Below, piece by piece: positions 44,720-55,411 of a DNA stretch of 64,000 nucleotides (its first letter is position 1; each line of letters starts with the position of its first letter). The DNA lies in NCBI RefSeq assembly GCF_009600315.1, contig NZ_WIWC01000002.1, forward strand, positions 1 through 64,000. The letters run 5' to 3'. Both the position numbers and the translations under genes were made by a program. Origin of the DNA: Pseudomonas helleri. Its GTDB lineage: Bacteria; Pseudomonadota; Gammaproteobacteria; Pseudomonadales; Pseudomonadaceae. A model generated the notes under the pieces. It was not told the origin of the DNA. It worked only from the letters and a program-made list of their open reading frames with translations, and did no database searches.

Positions 44720-45688
44720 TTACAGAAACTGCTCAGCGTAATGGCATGCCACCTGACGGTTGTCGAGCAGGCGCAGGGCCGGTTCGTCTGTGCTGCACAA
44801 CTCGGTCGCGTACGGGCAGCGCTTGTGGAAGGCGCACCCCGACGGCGGGTTCAACGGGTTGGGCAATTCGCCGACAATTTTGATTTTCGGTTTGAGCGGG
44901 TCCGGGTGGATGGTCGGGGTCGCTGACAGCAACGCTTGGGTGTAAGGGTGCAATGGGCGGGTGTAGATCTCTTCCTTGGGGCCCATCTCAACCGGACGCC
45001 CCAGGTACATCACCAGCACGGTGTCGGCCACGTGGCGCACCACCGCAAGGTTGTGTGAGATAAACACGTAGGCGGTGTTGAACTCCTGCTGCAAGTCCAT
45101 GAACAGGTTGAGCACTTGAGCCTGAATCGACACGTCGAGCGCCGAGGTCGGTTCGTCGGCCACCAACACTTTGGGTTGCAACATCATCGCGCGCGCCAAG
45201 GCAATGCGCTGACGTTGACCGCCCGAGAACATGTGCGGGTAGCGCTGGTAATGCTCAGGGCGCAACCCCACTTGCTTCATCATGGCCTGAACTTTTTCGC
45301 GACGTTCGCTGGCGCTCAAGGTGGTGTTGATCAGCAGCGGTTCGGCCAGTTGATCGCCGACTTTTTGCCGCGGGTTAAGCGACGCATAAGGGCTTTGGAA
45401 CACCATCTGCACGTCTTTGCGCAGTTGCTTGCGCTCAGCTTTGTTGGCCCCGGTCACTTCTTGTCCGGCGATTTTCAATGAGCCGGAGGACGGCTCTTCA
45501 ATCAGGGTCAGGGCGCGGGCGAGGGTGGATTTGCCGCAGCCTGATTCACCCACTACAGCAAGGGTTTTGCCCGCTTCAAGTTCAAACGATACGCCGTTGA
45601 GGGCGCGCACCAAGGCATGGCCTTTGAACAGGCCACGGGATACTTCGTAGTGACGGGTTAGGTCGCGGGCAGTAAGAACAACAGTCAT
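44720..45688 (-). CDS. dppF: Dipeptide ABC transporter ATPase DppF
   Basis: The 322-residue ATPase has Walker A GESGCGKST (48-56), the signature FSGGQRQRIALARAM, and the oligopeptide-type C-terminal motif with cysteines GCAFHKRCPYATELC for an iron-sulfur or zinc site. The ATG at 45688 overlaps the dppD stop (TAATG). An in-frame extension to 45988 is Arg- and Pro-rich antisense reading of dppD and is not used. Confidence 0.95.
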   Translation of the reverse strand: MTVVLTARDLTRHYEVSRGLFKGHALVRALNGVSFELEAGKTLAVVGESGCGKSTLARALTLIEEPSSGSLKIAGQEVTGANKAERKQLRKDVQMVFQSPYASLNPRQKVGDQLAEPLLINTTLSASERREKVQAMMKQVGLRPEHYQRYPHMFSGGQRQRIALARAMMLQPKVLVADEPTSALDVSIQAQVLNLFMDLQQEFNTAYVFISHNLAVVRHVADTVLVMYLGRPVEMGPKEEIYTRPLHPYTQALLSATPTIHPDPLKPKIKIVGELPNPLNPPSGCAFHKRCPYATELCSTDEPALRLLDNRQVACHYAEQFL

Positions 45689-46656
45689 TACGCCACCTCC
45701 TGATTCAAGGGGAAGAAGCAGCGCACCTGGCTGTGAGCTTTGGGCTCCAGCGCTGGACGTTGCTGGCGGCAGGTGTCTTGCACATAGGGGCAGCGCGGCG
45801 ACAGCAGGCAACCGTTGGGGCGGTCGTAGCGACCTGGAACGATGCCGGGCAAGGTGGCCAGACGCTCGGCGCCCATGCTGTGTTCCGGGATCGCAGCCAA
45901 CAAAGCTTCGCTGTACGGGTGGCCCGGTACCTCGAACAAGCCCGGCACCTGGCCGACTTCCACGGCTTGGCCTGCGTACATCACGCACACCCGCTGAGCG
46001 GTTTCGGCCACCACGGCGAGGTCGTGGGTGATCAGCACCAACCCCATGTTTTGTTCGCGTTGCAGGTTGAGCAGCAAGTCCATGATCTGGGCTTGAATGG
46101 TCACGTCGAGCGCGGTGGTCGGTTCGTCAGCGATCAGCAGTTTGGGTTCGCCAGCGATGGCCATGGCAATCGCAACGCGCTGGCTCATGCCACCCGACAG
46201 TTGGTGCGGGTAGGCGTCCATGCGGCTGGCAGCGCCGGGGATTTCTACTTTTTCGAGCAGTTCAATCGCGCGTTTGCGCGCCTGTTTTTTCGACATTTTG
46301 AGGTGCAGGCGCAGGACTTCTTCAATCTGGAAACCCACGGTGTAGCTGGGGTTCAGCGCGGTCATCGGGTCCTGGAAAACCATCGCCATGTCTTTGCCGA
46401 CAATTTGTCGACGTTGACGGGCGCTGAGGGTCAGCATGTTTTTGCCATCGAAGTTGAGCGCGTCGGCGGTGACGATGCCGGGATGCTCGATCAGGCCCAT
46501 CAGCGCCATCATGGTCACGGATTTTCCGGAACCCGACTCGCCTACGATGGCCAACACTTCGCCTTTGTCGACGGACAGGCTAAGACCGTCAACCACGGGC
46601 ACGGCTGTGGCGTCGCCAAAGCGAACGTTGAGATTCTTGATTTCTAACAGTGACAT
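45688..46656 (-). CDS. dppD: Dipeptide ABC transporter ATPase DppD
   Basis: The 322-residue ATPase has Walker A GESGSGKS (39-46), the signature [15 protein letters not shown], Walker [13 protein letters not shown] and the C-terminal [15 protein letters not shown] cysteine motif. It pairs with DppF. GAGGAGA precedes the ATG at 46656. It lies ten bases after dppC. Confidence 0.95.
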   Translation of the reverse strand: MSLLEIKNLNVRFGDATAVPVVDGLSLSVDKGEVLAIVGESGSGKSVTMMALMGLIEHPGIVTADALNFDGKNMLTLSARQRRQIVGKDMAMVFQDPMTALNPSYTVGFQIEEVLRLHLKMSKKQARKRAIELLEKVEIPGAASRMDAYPHQLSGGMSQRVAIAMAIAGEPKLLIADEPTTALDVTIQAQIMDLLLNLQREQNMGLVLITHDLAVVAETAQRVCVMYAGQAVEVGQVPGLFEVPGHPYSEALLAAIPEHSMGAERLATLPGIVPGRYDRPNGCLLSPRCPYVQDTCRQQRPALEPKAHSQVRCFFPLNQEVA

Positions 46657-46666
46657 GGGAATCTCC

Positions 46667-47578
46667 TCAGGCGGCGTTCTTGAGTTTCGGGTCCAGCGCA
46701 TCGCGCAGGCCGTCGCCCATCAAGTTGATTGCCAGCACGCTGAGCAAAATGGTCAAACCGGGCAGGCTGACGACCCACCACGCCCGTTCGATGTAGTCGC
46801 GGGCCGAGGCCAGCATGGTGCCCCATTCCGGGGTCGGTGGTTGTACGCCAAGGCCCAGAAAGCCCAGTGCGGCGGCGTCGAGAATGGCCGAGGAAAAGCT
46901 CAAGGTGGCCTGAACGATCAGCGGTGCCATGCAGTTGGGCAATACGGTGATGAACATCAGGCGCGGCAAGCTGGCGCCGGCCAAACGGGCGGCTGTCACG
47001 TAGTCGCGGTTCAGTTCGCCCATCACGGCGGCACGGGTCAGACGCACGTAGGACGGCAATGAAACCACGGCAATGGCGATCACGGTGTTGATCAGGCCAG
47101 GGCCGAGGATGGCGACAATCGCCACGGCCAGCAGCAAGGACGGCAGGGCCAGCATGATGTCCATCAAACGCATGATGCTGGGGCCAAGAATGCGCGGGAA
47201 GAACCCGGCAAACAGTCCCAGAATCACGCCCGGAATCAGCGAAATGACCACGGACGACAAACCGATCAGCAGCGACAGGCGCGACCCTTCGATGAGGCGC
47301 GAGAGAAGGTCACGGCCCAGTTCGTCGGTGCCCAGCAGGAACTGCCAGTTGCCGCCCTCAAGCCAGACTGGCGGGGTCAGCAGGAAGTCGCGGTATTGCT
47401 CGCTGGGGTTATGCGGGGCGACCCACGGGGCAAAAATCGCGCAGAACACGATGATGCTCATGAAGATGAGGCCGGCCACGGCGCCTTTGTTTTTCGCGAA
47501 GGCGTGCCAGAACTCTTTGTAAGGCGATGGATAAAGCAGGCTTTGATCCACTTCTGTAGCGTTGGTTGTGGTGGTCAT
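46667..47578 (-). CDS. dppC: Dipeptide ABC transporter permease DppC
   Basis: The 303-residue permease has an N-terminal cytoplasmic segment ([19 protein letters not shown]), six membrane segments and the EAA-type loop [24 protein letters not shown]. The ATG at 47578 gives the common MTTTT start; 14 earlier codons are in frame within dppB. It lies ten bases after dppB. Confidence 0.95.
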   Translation of the reverse strand: MTTTTNATEVDQSLLYPSPYKEFWHAFAKNKGAVAGLIFMSIIVFCAIFAPWVAPHNPSEQYRDFLLTPPVWLEGGNWQFLLGTDELGRDLLSRLIEGSRLSLLIGLSSVVISLIPGVILGLFAGFFPRILGPSIMRLMDIMLALPSLLLAVAIVAILGPGLINTVIAIAVVSLPSYVRLTRAAVMGELNRDYVTAARLAGASLPRLMFITVLPNCMAPLIVQATLSFSSAILDAAALGFLGLGVQPPTPEWGTMLASARDYIERAWWVVSLPGLTILLSVLAINLMGDGLRDALDPKLKNAA

Positions 47579-47588
47579 GGTCAGGATC

Positions 47589-48599
47589 TCAGCGCTGGTG
47601 ACGGATGCGTGGGTTGGCAAAGCCGTAGAGGATGTCCACCACGAAGTTGACCAGAATCACCAGGCAGGCGATTAGCAGGATGCCGTTTTGCACCACGGGA
47701 TAGTCCCGGGCGCCAATGGCTTCAATCAGCCATTTGCCGATACCGGGCCACGAAAAGATGGTTTCGGTCAGTACGGCACCGGCCAGCAGGGTGCCGACTT
47801 GCAGGCCGACCACGGTGAGCACCGGGATCAGCGCGTTACGCAGGCCGTGTACGAATACCACACGGGCGGGCGACAGGCCTTTGGCGCGTGCGGTACGGAT
47901 GTAGTCTTCGCGCAGCACTTCTAGCATGGATGAGCGGGTCATCCGTGCGATCACGGCCAACGGAATAGTGCCCAGCACAATGGCGGGCAGGATCAAGTGG
48001 TGCAGCGCATCCCAAAAGGCTTCGGGTTCCTCGCTGAGCAGGGTGTCGATGAGCATGAAGCCGGTTTTCGGCTCAATGTCATACAGCAGGTCGATGCGTC
48101 CGGACACTGGCGTCCAACCCAGGCCGACGGAGAAGAACATGATCAGAATCAGCCCCCACCAGAAGATCGGCATTGAATAACCCGCCAGGGAAATCCCCAT
48201 CACCCCGTGGTCAAACAACGAGCCGCGCTTGAGCGCCGCGATAACCCCTGCTAGTAAACCGAGGATGCCGGCGAACAACAGCGCGGCCATCGACAGTTCA
48301 AGGGTGGCCGGGAACAGTGCGGTAAATTCGGTCCACACGCTTTCACGTGTTCTGAGGGATTCGCCAAGATCGCCGTGGGCGAGCTTACCGATGTAGTCAA
48401 AGTATTGCTCATACAAAGGTTTGTTCAGGCCCAGACGTTCCATGGCCTGTGCGTGCATTTCGGGGTCGACCCGACGCTCGCCCATCATGACTTCGACCGG
48501 ATCGCCGGGAATCATGCGAATCAGAGCAAAGGTCAGCAGGGTGATGCCGAAGAACGTGGGAATCAACAATCCCACTCGGCGGGCAATAAAACTAAACAT
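47589..48599 (-). CDS. dppB: Dipeptide ABC transporter permease DppB
   Basis: The 336-residue permease begins MFSFIARRVGLLIPTFFGIT and has the N-terminal MIPGDPVEVMMGERR segment and the EAA loop DYIRTARAKGLSPARVVFVHGLRNA, both typical of DppB. It forms the channel with DppC. It follows the dppA gene by 75 bases on the same strand. Confidence 0.95.
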   Translation of the reverse strand: MFSFIARRVGLLIPTFFGITLLTFALIRMIPGDPVEVMMGERRVDPEMHAQAMERLGLNKPLYEQYFDYIGKLAHGDLGESLRTRESVWTEFTALFPATLELSMAALLFAGILGLLAGVIAALKRGSLFDHGVMGISLAGYSMPIFWWGLILIMFFSVGLGWTPVSGRIDLLYDIEPKTGFMLIDTLLSEEPEAFWDALHHLILPAIVLGTIPLAVIARMTRSSMLEVLREDYIRTARAKGLSPARVVFVHGLRNALIPVLTVVGLQVGTLLAGAVLTETIFSWPGIGKWLIEAIGARDYPVVQNGILLIACLVILVNFVVDILYGFANPRIRHQR

Positions 48600-48674
48600 C
48601 GTGTGGTGTACCTCATCAGCCGGTCAGGCAAGTCCGCCAGTGTTCGGTTGCACGCTGGCGGGTGTTTTATTGTT

Positions 48675-50270
48675 CTACTTCACCTGGGTGGTGGCGAAGT
48701 TGTTATTGGTCAGTGGGCTAAGGGTATAGCCCTCGACGTTTTTGCGCATCGCTGTAAAAAGCATCGGGTGCACCACATTGATCCAGGGTTGGTCCTGATT
48801 GAAAATTACCTGCGCCTGCTCATAGAGTGCAGCTCGCTCTGCGGGTTCAGTGATGTTGCGCGCCTTGGTGATCAGGGCTTCGAAGTCCTTGTTGCACCAG
48901 CGGGCGTAGTTCTCACCATTTTTGGCGGCTTCGCAGCTCAGCAGTGGTGTGAGGAAATTATCCGGGTCGCCGTTATCGCCGCCCCAGCCGGTGGACACAA
49001 GGTCATGCTCGCCATTTTTGGCGCGCTTGAGCATTTCGCCCCACTCCATGACGCGTATATCCAGCTTGAGGCCGATTTGCGCCAGATCCGATTGCAGGAG
49101 TTGTGCACCCAGCATCGGATTAGGATTGGTCGGGCCGCCGCCATTGCGTGTGAACAGGGTAAAGACTTGCCCTTCAGGTACACCGGCTTCCTTGAGCAGA
49201 GCGCGGGCTTTGTCGAGGTCGCGGGGCGGGATCGGGATGTTTTTGTTAAAGCCGAGCATTGTTGGCGGATATGGATTTATGGCTAGCAGTGCATTACCGG
49301 AACCGTGCACGGTATTGAGGTAAGTCTGCTTGTCGAACGCCATGTCGATGGCTTTGCGCACCCGGACATCGTTCAGATAGGGATGGCTTGAATTGATGGC
49401 GATGTAGCTGGTCATCAGCGCGGCCAATTCATCGACCTTCAGATTAGCGTCGGTGCGGATGTTTTTGACGTCATCTGGCTTGGGGTATAGCGCGATCTGG
49501 CATTCGTTGGCCTTGAGCTTTTGCAGGCGCACGTTGCTGTCGGTGGAAATGGCAAAGATCAGCGCATCGCTGGGTGGCTTGCCGCGAAAGTATTCGGGGT
49601 TGGCCTTGAAGCGTACCTGAGCGTCTTTGTTATAACGCACGAAGATGAACGGGCCGGTGCCGATCGGCTTGCTGTTGAGTTCGGCTGTTTTGCCGCTCTT
49701 GAGCAACTGGTCTGCGTATTCGGCTGAGTAGATCGAGGTGAAGGGCATGGCCACGTCGGTCAAAAAGGGCGACTCGGCTTTGTTGAGCGTGATTTTGACG
49801 GTCAGGTCATCGACTTTTTCGACGCTTTTAAGCAGGTCTTTAAAGCCCATGCTTTCGAAAAAGGGGAAACCGACCAAGGAAAGTTTGTGCCATGGATGAT
49901 TCGGGTCCAGCTGGCGCTGAAAACTCCAGACCACGTCGTCGGCATTTAAATTGCGGGTCGGTTTGAAATAATCCGTGGTGTGAAACTTAACGCCGGGGCG
50001 CAGGTAGAAGGTGTATACCAGCCCGTCCGGGCTGATGTCCCAGCGTTCGGCCAGCGCGGGCTCGATGTTCGTGGTGCCGGGAGCAAAGTCCACCAAACGG
50101 TTGAGGATGGTTTCCGCCGAAGCATCGGCCGTAACGGCGGTGGTGTATTGAGCGATGTCGAACCCTTCAGGGCTGGCTTCGGTACAGACCACCAGATTCT
50201 TGGCGCTAACACTGACAGCGGTGCTGAGCAGTGCCACGGCCAGGGCGGTGCATAGTGGACGTTTTTTCAT
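48675..50270 (-). CDS. dppA: Dipeptide-binding protein, DppA paralogue 1
   Basis: The 531-residue periplasmic SBP_bac_5 protein has a signal peptide (MKKRPLCTALAVALLSTAV, cleavage after SVSA). Conserved parts include VVCTEASPEGFDIAQYTT, WDISPDGLVYTFYLR and the ligand-binding stretch STGWGGDNGDPDNFLTPLLSC. It is next to dppBCDF and is the probable main partner. It is more diverged from the other two paralogues than they are from each other (by eye). GAGGG lies before the ATG at 50270. Confidence 0.92.
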   Translation of the reverse strand: MKKRPLCTALAVALLSTAVSVSAKNLVVCTEASPEGFDIAQYTTAVTADASAETILNRLVDFAPGTTNIEPALAERWDISPDGLVYTFYLRPGVKFHTTDYFKPTRNLNADDVVWSFQRQLDPNHPWHKLSLVGFPFFESMGFKDLLKSVEKVDDLTVKITLNKAESPFLTDVAMPFTSIYSAEYADQLLKSGKTAELNSKPIGTGPFIFVRYNKDAQVRFKANPEYFRGKPPSDALIFAISTDSNVRLQKLKANECQIALYPKPDDVKNIRTDANLKVDELAALMTSYIAINSSHPYLNDVRVRKAIDMAFDKQTYLNTVHGSGNALLAINPYPPTMLGFNKNIPIPPRDLDKARALLKEAGVPEGQVFTLFTRNGGGPTNPNPMLGAQLLQSDLAQIGLKLDIRVMEWGEMLKRAKNGEHDLVSTGWGGDNGDPDNFLTPLLSCEAAKNGENYARWCNKDFEALITKARNITEPAERAALYEQAQVIFNQDQPWINVVHPMLFTAMRKNVEGYTLSPLTNNNFATTQVK

Positions 50271-50359
50271 TGCAACCCTCTCCAATTGGTTGAGCCAGCG
50301 TAACGACTACGGCTGACTCGTAGAATCAGCCGTAGTGCTAAGGGGGTGTAAGCGGTGTT

Positions 50360-51727
50360 TTACAAAATATTGAATGGGATGGTGGTGACCAAGCGGAACT
50401 CGTTGATGCTGCCGTCAGCTTGATTTTTGCTGGCGCGGTGTGTGGTGTAGGTGGCGCGAATGGCAGTGGCTTTCAGCGGACCACTTTGGATTGCATAGGA
50501 CGTGCCAACGCTGTACTCGTAGTGTTTCTCACCGTCCATATTTCGCACGTCATAGGCGGTGCCTTTGTAATGAGTACCGTCAATGTCCCAACCGCGAGCG
50601 GTGTAGGCGTTGAACTTCAGGCCCGGAATACCGTACTGCGCCATGTTGATGCTGTAGGCCAGCTGCAGCGACTTCTCGTTCGGGCCGTTGAAGTCCGAGA
50701 GCAGGGAGTTGGCCAGGTAGATACCGTTGGTTTCATGCAGGTAGTCGAAGTACTCGTCGCCCACGATTTGCTGGAATGACAAGCTGACGGTGTGCGCCTG
50801 ATGGGTCAGGGCGAACGCCAGGCTATAGGCATCGTTGTTGATGTCCCCCATGGCCTTGCTGCCGGTGTCGAGGGTTTTGTAGTAGTTGAAGTTGGTGTTC
50901 AAGCCCAGGATGGCGTTGTCACCCATGTCATGTACGGCGCCGAAGTAGTACTGGTTCCAGAAGTCTTCTACGTGGGTGGCGTACAGCGTGGTTTTCAGGT
51001 TTTTGAAGGGTTGGTAATTAAGGCCGGCGACGCTGGCGCGGTCTGTCTCGACCCCGGTGGCGCTGTATTCACTGCGGAATTTGCTGAGGCTGGCTTCGGT
51101 ACGCGGCGACACGCGATCAAAGGAACCCGCGTCGAAGGACAGGTTATTGAACTCTTCGCTGTGCAACGCCACCCCTTGAAAGCTGGATGGCAGTGCCCGG
51201 TTGCCGATCACATCGATGGTCGGGCTGCTGAAGTTCTGTCGGCCTGCGGTCAGCGTGGTGTTGGAGATGCGAGCACTAATATTGGCCAGCCCCAGTTTGC
51301 TCCACTGGCCGACGGCGTCGCCGTTATGACGGGTCAGGGTGCGGTTGTTGTCGCCAGCAATGTCATTGATGTCGCGATCCAGTGCGATGGCGTTGTAAGC
51401 CGCGAACTGGGTGCTGAAACCGACGGTGCCCTGGGTGAATCCCGAGGAGTAATCAAGGATGGTGCCCTGTACCCAGTTGATCCGGCGCGGGGTGGTTTTT
51501 GTTACGCCGTGATCGTTGTAGGTAAAGCGCCCGTCGCGGCGCTTGAGTTCGTTGGCATACCAGTTGCGCGTGCTGCCGCTCAAGGTTTGTTCTTCTACAA
51601 AGCCTTTGGTTTCGCTTTGAGCGCTGGCACCGGTTTTCAGTTCGGTGGCTATGAACTCATCGGCGTGGGCCATTACGGCCAAGCCGCTGATGGACAAAGC
51701 TAACAACGCGCTGCTTGTGACTTTCAT
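50360..51727 (-). CDS. OprD family outer-membrane porin (OpdP/OpdD-like)
   Basis: The 455-residue porin has a signal peptide (cleaved after AVMAHA) and the OprD N-terminus FVEEQTLSGSTRNWYANELKR... with later SVSFQQIVGDEYFDY. OprD-family channels take up amino acids and small peptides. Its place between dppA genes fits OpdP, which in P. aeruginosa admits Gly-Glu dipeptide and carbapenems. It lies 89 bases before dppA paralogue 1 on the same strand. Exact substrate is inferred from context. Confidence 0.88.
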   Translation of the reverse strand: MKVTSSALLALSISGLAVMAHADEFIATELKTGASAQSETKGFVEEQTLSGSTRNWYANELKRRDGRFTYNDHGVTKTTPRRINWVQGTILDYSSGFTQGTVGFSTQFAAYNAIALDRDINDIAGDNNRTLTRHNGDAVGQWSKLGLANISARISNTTLTAGRQNFSSPTIDVIGNRALPSSFQGVALHSEEFNNLSFDAGSFDRVSPRTEASLSKFRSEYSATGVETDRASVAGLNYQPFKNLKTTLYATHVEDFWNQYYFGAVHDMGDNAILGLNTNFNYYKTLDTGSKAMGDINNDAYSLAFALTHQAHTVSLSFQQIVGDEYFDYLHETNGIYLANSLLSDFNGPNEKSLQLAYSINMAQYGIPGLKFNAYTARGWDIDGTHYKGTAYDVRNMDGEKHYEYSVGTSYAIQSGPLKATAIRATYTTHRASKNQADGSINEFRLVTTIPFNIL

Positions 51728-51888
51728 GGTTGAGGCTCCTTGCTGCTTTTTTTATTGCCGGCCTTTATTGGTTTGACCTGGCTGTTATGGAACTTTGAAG
51801 CGTTACAAACCGGTACCCGTCCTGCGATCCGCACACCTTCAACCCACCGTCCCAAATGGCTGGCTGAAGGAGAACGCAGGGGAGGGGG

Positions 51889-53496
51889 TTAATCCTTGAG
51901 GCTGACGCCCGAGAACGCATTGCGTCCAAAGGGGCTGACCGTGAATCCTTCGACCTTGGCGCTAAGCGGCTGGTTGACCGTGGAGTGCGCAATCGGCGTC
52001 ATGGGCACGTTTTGCTTGATCAACTGCTGGGCCTGTTTGTACAGCACAGTGCGTTGGTCGCGGTCTGTGATGGTTTTTGCGTTTTTGACCAGCGTGTCGT
52101 AGGCCTTGTCGCACCACATGGAGTAGTTGTTACCGCCAATGGCGTCGCAGCTGTAGAGGGTGCCGAGCCAGTTGTCCGGGTCACCGTTGTCGCCGGTCCA
52201 GCCAATCAGGCTGATGTCATGTTCGCCATTCTTGGTGCGCTTGATGTATTCGCCCCATTCATAGCTGACGATGTTGACCTTGAGCCCGATTTTCCCCCAG
52301 TCTGCCTGGAGCATTTCAGCCATCAATTTGGCGTTCGGGTTGTACGGCCGTTGTACCGGCATGGCCCACAGGTTGATCACCGTGCCTTCTTTAACCCCGG
52401 CAGCCTTGAGCAGTTCTTTGGCTTTTTCGGGGTTGTAGGGGGTGTCTGTGATGGTCTCGTCGTAAGACCACTGGGTGGGCGGCATGGCGTTTACAGCTTT
52501 TTGCCCTGCGCCCTGATACACCGCTTTGAGAATGGCGTCCTTATTGACGGCCATGTCCAGCGCCTGACGTACGGGAAGCTGATCGAGGGGTTTGTGCGTA
52601 ACGTTGTAGGCAATATAACCAAGGTTGAAACCGGGCTTTTCGATGACCTGAATTTTCGGGTCTGCCTTAAGACCGGCAATGTCCGCCGGGCGCGGATTAA
52701 GCGATACCTGACACTCGCCTTTGCGCAGCTTCTGCATGCGGGCAGAGGCGTCGACGCTGATCGAAAAAATCAGATTGTCGAGTTTGACCACGTCCGGGTT
52801 CCAATAGTCCTTGTTAGCGGCGTAGCGGATGTTCGAATCTTTTTGATAGCGCTGAAACACATACGGGCCAGTACCCACCGGTTTCTGATTGATGTCGCTG
52901 GGTTTGCCGGTCTTGAGCAGTTGATCGGCATATTCGGCGGACAGAATCGCGGCAAAGCTCATGGCAAGGTTTTGAATGAACGCGGCGTCGACTGAGTTGA
53001 GTTTCATCACAACGGTCAACGGATCGGTTTTTTCAACGCTGGCGATGTTCTTGTCCAGGCTCATACCGGTGAAATACGGGAACTCGGTTGGGTAAGCCTT
53101 ACGGAACGGGTGCTCAGGATTAAGCATGCGGTTGAACGTGAAGAGCACGTCATCGGCATTGAAATTACGGGTCGGGGTAAACCATTTGGTGGTGTGAAAT
53201 TTCACATCATCACGCAAATGAAAGGTCCAGGTCAGTCCGTCTTCGGACACGTCCCAGCTTTTTGCCAGTGCGGGAATGGCGGCAGTTCCGCCTTTCTCGA
53301 ATTCGGCCAGACGGTTGTAGATCGGTTCTGCCGCATCGTTGTCGGTGGCGGTGGTGTATTGCGCGGTATCAAAACCGACGGGGCTGCCTTCCGAGCAGAA
53401 AACCAGGCTATTGGCTGCGATTGCGAGCGGGCTTGCGGCCAGAATGCCGGCACTGAGTAATACAGATAAAACCACTGGGTTGCGCATAGTTGCCAA
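51889..53496 (-). CDS. Dipeptide-binding protein, DppA paralogue 2
   Basis: The 535-residue periplasmic SBP_bac_5 protein has a signal peptide (ILAASPLAIAA) and the start VFCSEGSPVGFDTAQYTTAT. The ligand region GWTGDNGDPDNWLGTLYSCD is close to paralogue 3. It sits upstream of the porin gene with 161 bases between. A single permease set in the window serves three binding proteins, so this one probably widens the peptide range. Confidence 0.92.
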   Translation of the reverse strand: MATMRNPVVLSVLLSAGILAASPLAIAANSLVFCSEGSPVGFDTAQYTTATDNDAAEPIYNRLAEFEKGGTAAIPALAKSWDVSEDGLTWTFHLRDDVKFHTTKWFTPTRNFNADDVLFTFNRMLNPEHPFRKAYPTEFPYFTGMSLDKNIASVEKTDPLTVVMKLNSVDAAFIQNLAMSFAAILSAEYADQLLKTGKPSDINQKPVGTGPYVFQRYQKDSNIRYAANKDYWNPDVVKLDNLIFSISVDASARMQKLRKGECQVSLNPRPADIAGLKADPKIQVIEKPGFNLGYIAYNVTHKPLDQLPVRQALDMAVNKDAILKAVYQGAGQKAVNAMPPTQWSYDETITDTPYNPEKAKELLKAAGVKEGTVINLWAMPVQRPYNPNAKLMAEMLQADWGKIGLKVNIVSYEWGEYIKRTKNGEHDISLIGWTGDNGDPDNWLGTLYSCDAIGGNNYSMWCDKAYDTLVKNAKTITDRDQRTVLYKQAQQLIKQNVPMTPIAHSTVNQPLSAKVEGFTVSPFGRNAFSGVSLKD

Positions 53497-53785
53497 TCCT
53501 TGTTCTTGTTTTTGGTCCTGAACGCACGTTGTGATTGCGCACGAAGCGGCTCAGAGCGTCGATATCATCAGCTGCGATTTTTTACATGGCGCAATAGACT
53601 GGCTCTGCGTCGACGTTAGGGAGTCGACACACAGGAGTAAATGCGGCAGGACTGACAATCGTGTAGGAAATGTCTCTAAGTCCTATAGCCACCGCTGTAG
53701 TACGCAGTGGCTTTAGGGTGAAGGGGATTTCCGATTGCGAGGCGGGTGGGGGGATGCGGTGTTGTCACCGCATTGACCCTTTGCC

Positions 53786-55411
53786 TTATTTGCTGACGCT
53801 CACGCCGTAGAAGGAGTTCAAGGCAAACGGACTGATCTTGAAACCCTCCACGTTTTTGCGCATCGGCTGATACACCGTCGAGTGGGCGATCGGTGTCATG
53901 GGCACTTGTTGTTTGATCAGTTGCTGCGCCTCTTGATACAACTTTGTGCGCTCAGCAACATCGGTGGTGGCTTTTGCGGCCTTGACCAGTTTGTCGAACT
54001 GCGGGTTGCACCACTTGGAGAAGTTGTTGCCTTCAATCGCGTCGCAACCAAACAGGGTGCCCAGCCAGTTGTCCGGGTCACCGTTGTCGCCACTCCAGCC
54101 AATCAGCATTGCGCCGTTTTCACCGCCCTTGGAGCGCTTGATGTACTCGCCCCACTCATAGGTCATGATCTTGGCGTTAATGCCAATCTTGGCCCAGTCC
54201 GATTGCAGCATTTCAGCCATCAGCTTGGCATTGGGGTTGTAGGGGCGTTGAACCGGCATGGCCCACAGGGTGATTTCGGTACCTGGCTTGATGCCGGCTT
54301 CCTTGAGCAACTCTTTGGCTTTCTCAGGGTTGTAAGCAGAATCCTTGATGGTGGTGTCGTAGGACCATTGGGTCGGTGGCATGGAACCGACGGCCAGTTG
54401 GCCTGCGCCCTGATAGACCGAGTCGATGATTTGCTGTTTGTTCACTGACATATCCAGCGCCTGGCGAACCTTGAGCTGAGCCATCGGGTTGGGCTCGTTG
54501 CTGCCCTTGATCTTGTCCATCACGTTGTAAGCGATGTAACCGAGGTTGAAGCCTGCTTGATCGGGCATCTTCAGGTTCGGGTCGGCTTTAAGCGCTTGCA
54601 GATCTGCCGGGCGTGGGTAGAGCGTTACCTGACACTCATTCTTTTTCAGCTTTTGCATCCGCACCGACGGGTCGGTGGTGATGGCGAAAATCAGGTTGTC
54701 GATTTTGACGTCTTCAGGCTTCCAGTAGTCCTTGTTGCCGGTGTAACGGATGTTCGAGTCTTTCTGGTAGCTCTTGAATACAAAAGGACCGGTGCCGATG
54801 GGCTTTTGATTGATGTCGGCAGGTTTGCCTTCCTTGAGCAGCTTATCGGCGTACTCAGCGGACTGGATAGAAGCAAAGCTCATGGCCAGGTTCTGGATGA
54901 ACGCTGCGTCGACGGTGTTCAGAGTGAATTTGACGGTTTTGTCGTCAACTTTTTCCACCTTGGCGATGTTTTTATCCATGCCCATGTCGGTGAAATAAGG
55001 GAATTCGGTGGGGTAGGCCTTACGGAACGGCATGTCTTTGTCGAGCATGCGGTTGAAGGTGAACAGCACGTCGTCAGCGTTGAACTCGCGGGTCGGTTTG
55101 AAGTAAGGCGTGGTGTGGAACTTGACGCCATCGCGCAGGTGGAACGTCCACGTCAGGTTGTCGGGCGAAACATCCCAGCTCGTGGCCAAACCGGGTTCGA
55201 CGGCGGTGCCGCCACGTTGGAATTGGCTCAATCGGTTGTACATCGTTTCGGCCGAGGCATCGAAATCCGTACCCGTGGTGTATTGGCCCGGGTCAAAACC
55301 GGCAGGGCTGCCTTCGGAGCAATACACCAGATTGGTTGCCGCTTGGGCAAAAGGTGCACTGGCCAGCAGGCTGGCGCTCACTAACAACGGAATGACCGCG
55401 AGTTTGAACAT
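53786..55411 (-). CDS. Dipeptide-binding protein, DppA paralogue 3
   Basis: The 541-residue periplasmic SBP_bac_5 protein has a signal peptide (MFKLAVIPLLVSASLLASAP, cleavage after AQAA) and mature start TNLVYCSEGSPAGFDPGQYT. Ligand region GWSGDNGDPDNWLGTLFGCD. It is longer than paralogue 2 mainly by an insertion at DKIKGSNEPNPMAQ. GAGG precedes the ATG at 55411; upstream in-frame codons lack signal features. The 289 bases to paralogue 2 hold no gene. Confidence 0.92.
   Translation of the reverse strand: MFKLAVIPLLVSASLLASAPFAQAATNLVYCSEGSPAGFDPGQYTTGTDFDASAETMYNRLSQFQRGGTAVEPGLATSWDVSPDNLTWTFHLRDGVKFHTTPYFKPTREFNADDVLFTFNRMLDKDMPFRKAYPTEFPYFTDMGMDKNIAKVEKVDDKTVKFTLNTVDAAFIQNLAMSFASIQSAEYADKLLKEGKPADINQKPIGTGPFVFKSYQKDSNIRYTGNKDYWKPEDVKIDNLIFAITTDPSVRMQKLKKNECQVTLYPRPADLQALKADPNLKMPDQAGFNLGYIAYNVMDKIKGSNEPNPMAQLKVRQALDMSVNKQQIIDSVYQGAGQLAVGSMPPTQWSYDTTIKDSAYNPEKAKELLKEAGIKPGTEITLWAMPVQRPYNPNAKLMAEMLQSDWAKIGINAKIMTYEWGEYIKRSKGGENGAMLIGWSGDNGDPDNWLGTLFGCDAIEGNNFSKWCNPQFDKLVKAAKATTDVAERTKLYQEAQQLIKQQVPMTPIAHSTVYQPMRKNVEGFKISPFALNSFYGVSVSK

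Noticed and set aside
45689..45988. N-terminal extension of DppF
   Set aside because: The added 100 residues are Arg/Pro-rich and read from inside dppD; the ATG overlapping the dppD stop gives the family length.
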